Source: Cystobacterineae bacterium
GTDB taxonomy: Bacteria > Myxococcota > Myxococcia > Myxococcales > Myxococcaceae
NCBI GenBank assembly: GCA_009782175.1
Contig: WRKR01000005.1
Location: forward strand, 1-64,000
Direction of reading: 5' to 3'
Length of the DNA stretch: 64,000 nucleotides
This document shows, piece after piece, positions 61,047 to 64,000 of the stretch; positions within the stretch are counted from its first letter, which is position 1; each line of letters opens with the position of its first letter. Below the pieces are notes generated by a model. The model was not told the origin of the DNA, did not search any database, and saw nothing but the letters and a program-made list of their open reading frames with translations. A program made the position numbers and the translations under genes.

Positions 61047-62056
61047 AAGCCCTTCGAGATGATGAATTGAGCAACGTCAACAATGCGGGTTGAATAGCCC
61101 CACTCGTTATCATACCAGGCCAGCACCTTCACCATGTTCCCCTCCATAATGCAGGTGTCCATTGCATCAAAAATGGCCGAGTGTGGGTTGCCATTATAGT
61201 CCGTTGAAACGGTGGGCAACTCGCAATATTCCAAAACACCGCGCAATTCCCCTTCGGCTGCCTTTTGGAATGCCGCATTCACCTCTTCCACCGTGGTGGG
61301 CCTTTTCACCAATACGGTTAAGTCCACCAAGGAGACATTGGGGGTGGGTACTCTAACGGAAATGCCATGCAACTTGCCTTTGAGTTCGGGAATCACCTCA
61401 GCAATGGCCTTGGCAGCTCCCGTGGAAGTGGGGATCATCGAAAGCGCTGCCGCGCGCGCCCGGCGCAAGTCCTTGTGCACCAAATCCAAAATGCGCTGGT
61501 CGTTCGTATAGCTGTGGATGGTGGTCATCAACCCTCTCTCTATGCCCACAAGCCCGTGCAGCACTTTGGCGATGGGGGCCAGGCAGTTGGTGGTACACGA
61601 GGCATTGGAAATAATGTGGTGGGCTTTGGCGTCATAAACCTGGTGGTTCACCCCATAGGCCAGCGTCACATCCACGCCTTTTCCCGGCGCGGAAATGAGA
61701 ACTTTCTTCGCGCCCGCCTTCAGGTGCGCGGCGCACGAGTCTTTGTCCACAAAACGTCCTGTGCACTCGAAGACGAGCTCCACACCCAGCGCTTTCCAAG
61801 GCAAGTTGGCCGGCTCCTTCTCCGCAGTAACGCATATTTCCCTGCCATCCACAACAATGCCCTTGTCCGTTGCTTTAACCTCACCGGGCCACACGCCGTG
61901 TACAGAGTCATATTTGAAGAGGTGCGCCAAGGCAGCGGGCTTATCCAGGTCGTTAATGGCAACCACTTCAAAAGCTGTTGCCTGCCTTGAAAGTGCTGCG
62001 CGCAAAACACAACGACCAATGCGACCAAAACCATTGATGGCAACTTTGACAGCCAT
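61043..62056 (-). CDS. gapA: Glyceraldehyde-3-phosphate dehydrogenase
   Basis: 337 residues. NAD fold INGFGRIGR, catalytic Cys in SNASCTTNCLAP, WYDNEWGYS C-terminus. AAGGAGG four bases before the ATG. Heads the leftward glycolytic cluster. Confidence 0.97.
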   Translation of the reverse strand: MAVKVAINGFGRIGRCVLRAALSRQATAFEVVAINDLDKPAALAHLFKYDSVHGVWPGEVKATDKGIVVDGREICVTAEKEPANLPWKALGVELVFECTGRFVDKDSCAAHLKAGAKKVLISAPGKGVDVTLAYGVNHQVYDAKAHHIISNASCTTNCLAPIAKVLHGLVGIERGLMTTIHSYTNDQRILDLVHKDLRRARAAALSMIPTSTGAAKAIAEVIPELKGKLHGISVRVPTPNVSLVDLTVLVKRPTTVEEVNAAFQKAAEGELRGVLEYCELPTVSTDYNGNPHSAIFDAMDTCIMEGNMVKVLAWYDNEWGYSTRIVDVAQFIISKGL

Positions 62057-62322
62057 GAGGCCTCCTTGAGGTGAAAATGAGGGGGGGAAAAACCAACCAC
62101 TTCAACAACGGCTTAAAAGCCTAAATTAAGGCCACGCCTCCTTCCAGTCAATGCTTCTTGGCCCAATTTTCACAAGCCTTCATTTTTTTCAGCTCCCTCT
62201 ATAATTCCTCCTCCAACGCCCATCAGCGTGCTTCACCCAAGAAGAGGCTTGGGGCCATTTCAAACACGTGGATTTGAATAAAATGACAGGCGTGCCGCTA
62301 AAAGAATATGCTTTAAAAACCA
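62057..62322. other. Divergent intergenic region gapA / dgkA-like
   Basis: 266 bases. Holds promoters for both directions. A GTG at 62323 starts the kinase gene. No ORF and no terminator seen. Confidence 0.45.
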
Positions 62323-62985
62323 GTGAACCTCAGCCCTCGCTCTTCATTTCTCGCCTCCTTGCGCCATGCCTTCAACGGATGGAGCCAAGTCTTGTCCTCG
62401 CAGCGCAACATGCAAATCCACCTCAGCATCGCCCTCGGGTTGTGTGTTGTTTGCGCTCCCATGAGCCTACATGCCACAGAAACCGCGCTGCTGTTGTTGT
62501 TTGTCGGCTTGGTTTTTTCTGCTGAGTTAATGAACAGTGCCCTCGAAGCTTGTGTGGACTTATGCTCTCCCCAGCCGCACCCCTTGGCCAAAAGGGCAAA
62601 GGATGCGGCGGCCGCAGCGGTTTTGGTGTTGGCCCTCACGGCTGTTGTGGTTTTTGTTGTGTTGTTTGCGCGCCAGTGGCCTGTGTTGCAAAGCGCGGTG
62701 CAAAGCGCGGTGCAAAGCGCGGTGCAAGGCGAGGGGTTGCTGGGGGTATTGCCCATGGCTTTGTTGGGTTGCAGTTGGGCCTTGGCCACGGCTGAATGGC
62801 TGTGGTGGAGGCACCGTCGAGCAGCGTTTTTTTTCAGGCTGCTGGCCATTGCCCTTTGGCTTGGGAGCTGGTTTTTTATAGAAAACCCCAACCTCAGCTT
62901 TTGGGGTTTGGGTTTGTTTCTCCTGCTCATCAGCAGGTGCCGCATAAAAACGCATGCCTTGCAGTCCTCACCAGGAGAAAGCTAG
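62323..62985 (+). CDS. Diacylglycerol/undecaprenol kinase (DgkA-like) with extension
   Basis: 220 residues; start GTG. The first 110 residues fit DgkA: LRHAFNGWSQVLSSQRNMQIH, the AELMNSALEACVDLC stretch with the conserved Glu and Asn, and HPLAKRAKDAAAAAVL. This part phosphorylates diacylglycerol or undecaprenol on the membrane. The second half, absent from ordinary DgkA (about 120 residues), adds several hydrophobic segments and a three-fold QSAV repeat. Confidence 0.8.
   Translation: MNLSPRSSFLASLRHAFNGWSQVLSSQRNMQIHLSIALGLCVVCAPMSLHATETALLLLFVGLVFSAELMNSALEACVDLCSPQPHPLAKRAKDAAAAAVLVLALTAVVVFVVLFARQWPVLQSAVQSAVQSAVQGEGLLGVLPMALLGCSWALATAEWLWWRHRRAAFFFRLLAIALWLGSWFFIENPNLSFWGLGLFLLLISRCRIKTHALQSSPGES
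62689..62724 (+). repeat. 12-bp tandem repeat in dgkA-like gene
   Basis: Three perfect copies of CAAAGCGCGGTG, encoding QSAV, in frame, between the DgkA core and the extension. Confidence 0.9.
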
Positions 62986-62994
62986 AGTTGCGCT

Positions 62995-63351
62995 ATGAAA
63001 TACCGTGTCCGTACGCCGGATGGTGAATTGAGTTATCCGTCTATTTTGGAGCTTACAAAAGCCTATCTCATCGGCTTGGTGGAGCCTATGGACGAGGTGC
63101 AACGCGAAGGTGAAGTGAAGTGGCGCAAAGCGGCCTCCATTCCCCAGCTGGCGCAGGCCAAAAAACCGCCGCGCAGCTTTTGGGCTGACAAGCAAATGCG
63201 TTGGGCTTTGGGCCTGGCAACCCTTGGGGCCCTGGCGGGTTTCTCGTTTCTGAATGAAGCTCAGCACATGGGAGTGCTTTTTGTGTTGGCCTTTGTCGTC
63301 ATTGGGCTTCAGTGGGTGACGCGCTGGCAGCGGAAAAAATACCGGAAATAG
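62995..63351 (+). CDS. Small membrane protein, GYF-like N-terminus
   Basis: 118 residues. The first 60 residues (YRVRTPDGELSYPS, LVEPMDEVQREGEVKWRK) are like a GYF_2-type small domain seen in Myxococcota hypotheticals. Two C-terminal membrane segments (WALGLATLGALAGFSFL, GVLFVLAFVVIGLQWV). Function unknown. Starts 10 bases after the dgkA-like gene. Confidence 0.7.
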   Translation: MKYRVRTPDGELSYPSILELTKAYLIGLVEPMDEVQREGEVKWRKAASIPQLAQAKKPPRSFWADKQMRWALGLATLGALAGFSFLNEAQHMGVLFVLAFVVIGLQWVTRWQRKKYRK

Positions 63352-63374
63352 CCAAGAGAGGGGAGGGGAGAGGG

Positions 63375-64000
63375 CTAGCCTGTCTCTCCAAATACGCGTG
63401 CAAAAATCTCATCCATGTGCCGCGTATAATAGTCCTCTTCAAAACAGGCCTCCACCTCCGCCCATGTCATGAGTGACAAAAGCTCCCCGTCGGCCAAAAG
63501 AGCGGTTTTGAAGTCCACCCCCTCTTCAAAAAAACGCATGGCGTTGCGCTGTACAATGCCATAGGCGACCTGGCGCTCCATCCCCTTTTGGGCCAAGGCC
63601 AACAGCAGGCGCTGGGAGTATATAACCCCTCCCAGACGGTTTAAATTATGCTCCATGGCCTTGGGGTAGACGCGCATGGACTCTACCAAGTCGGCAAAAC
63701 GGTGCAACATGAAGTCCAAAGTGATGGTTGCATCCGGTCCGATGACGCGCTCCACCGAAGAGTGTGAAATGTCCCGCTCATGCCACAAGGGGACATTTTC
63801 CAATGCAGCCCATGCATAACTGCGCACAAGCCTTGCCAAGCCGGTGAGGCTTTCTGAAAGCACGGGGTTTCGCTTGTGCGGCATGGCCGAGGAGCCTTTC
63901 TGGCCTTTGCCAAAAGGCTCTTCCAGCTCACCCACTTCTGTACGCTGAAGGTGTCGAATCTCCACGGCAAACTTTTCAATGGAGGTTGCCAGCTGCGCCA
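63375..64000 (-). CDS. purB: Adenylosuccinate lyase, C-terminal part (runs off window)
   Basis: Residues visible up to the window edge continue the fumarase/aspartase-superfamily fold: GSSAMPHKRNP signature (with catalytic Ser loop), HERDISHSSVERV and a C-terminal helical domain. Splits adenylosuccinate and SAICAR in purine synthesis. The N-terminal half is beyond base 64000; the frame is open through the edge. Confidence 0.92.
   Translation of the reverse strand, partial: AQLATSIEKFAVEIRHLQRTEVGELEEPFGKGQKGSSAMPHKRNPVLSESLTGLARLVRSYAWAALENVPLWHERDISHSSVERVIGPDATITLDFMLHRFADLVESMRVYPKAMEHNLNRLGGVIYSQRLLLALAQKGMERQVAYGIVQRNAMRFFEEGVDFKTALLADGELLSLMTWAEVEACFEEDYYTRHMDEIFARVFGETG

Overview
The window looks like a chromosomal segment of a Gram-negative bacterium of the Myxococcota (old Deltaproteobacteria) kind. 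Pointers are two Ser/Thr kinases of the Myxococcota type with PEGA-like tails, a protein ending in an MXAN_5187-type domain, DUF4398 lipoproteins, a PilZ domain protein, many lipoproteins with lipoboxes, an Skp-lpxD-fabZ-lpxA run, two MCE (Mla-type) lipid transport operons and a B12-dependent ribonucleotide reductase. Base composition is close to even by eye. The family placement is inference; no 16S or ribosomal gene lies in the window.

Layout. 1-7.2 kb: envelope proteins (MXAN_5187-like, DUF1460, HEAT repeat), truD, twin DUF4398 lipoproteins and a PEGA protein. 7.25-9 kb: Ser/Thr kinase. 9.2-12.7 kb: skp-lpxD-fabZ-lpxA and a small outer membrane barrel. 12.9-18.4 kb: MltD-like transglycosylase, a two-module AAA+ ATPase and a second Ser/Thr kinase. 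18.5-24.7 kb: a translationally coupled six-gene operon (PspA, NMT1-like binding protein, coiled-coil membrane protein, lipoprotein, LolD-like ATPase, MacB/LolC-like permease), the best candidate for an undescribed system. 25-27 kb: NatAB-like exporter. 27.3-32 kb: NHL-repeat lipoprotein, a large lipoprotein with a carboxypeptidase-regulatory-like domain, membrane metallophosphoesterase. 32-38.6 kb: nrdJ with paired NrdR boxes, BI-1 family protein, circularly permuted ATP-grasp protein, queD and folE. 39-46.5 kb: sigma factor, first Mla operon, PHP phosphoesterase, Rrf2 regulator, deoxyhypusine-synthase-like protein, PilZ. 46.6-55.5 kb: nadA, EPNN-repeat lipoprotein, CxxC protein, then alr with the second MCE operon (its MlaD carries a barrel-like tail) and an SGNH hydrolase. 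55.7 kb: tRNA-Glu with a strong terminator. 56-64 kb: lipoprotein, sulfide:quinone-reductase-like flavoprotein, gap-pgk-tpiA-secG, DgkA-like kinase, a small membrane protein and the end of purB.

Two window-wide patterns stand out. First, a dispersed repeat of about 123 bp with imperfect inverted ends (GACCGGTTTCAATTTG ... CAAAGTGGAAGCGGTC) and a perfect internal 14-bp palindrome occurs in full, short, decayed and solo-end forms. Nearly all copies sit at gene 3' ends and several supply the stop codon of the adjacent gene. Second, many exported or membrane proteins carry in-frame tandem repeats of 12-18 bp (SecG, kinase 2, DgkA, two lipoproteins, MltD), so their disordered linkers probably vary in length between strains. 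Operons are tightly packed, with many ATGA or GTGA stop-start overlaps, which fixed many of the start codons chosen here.
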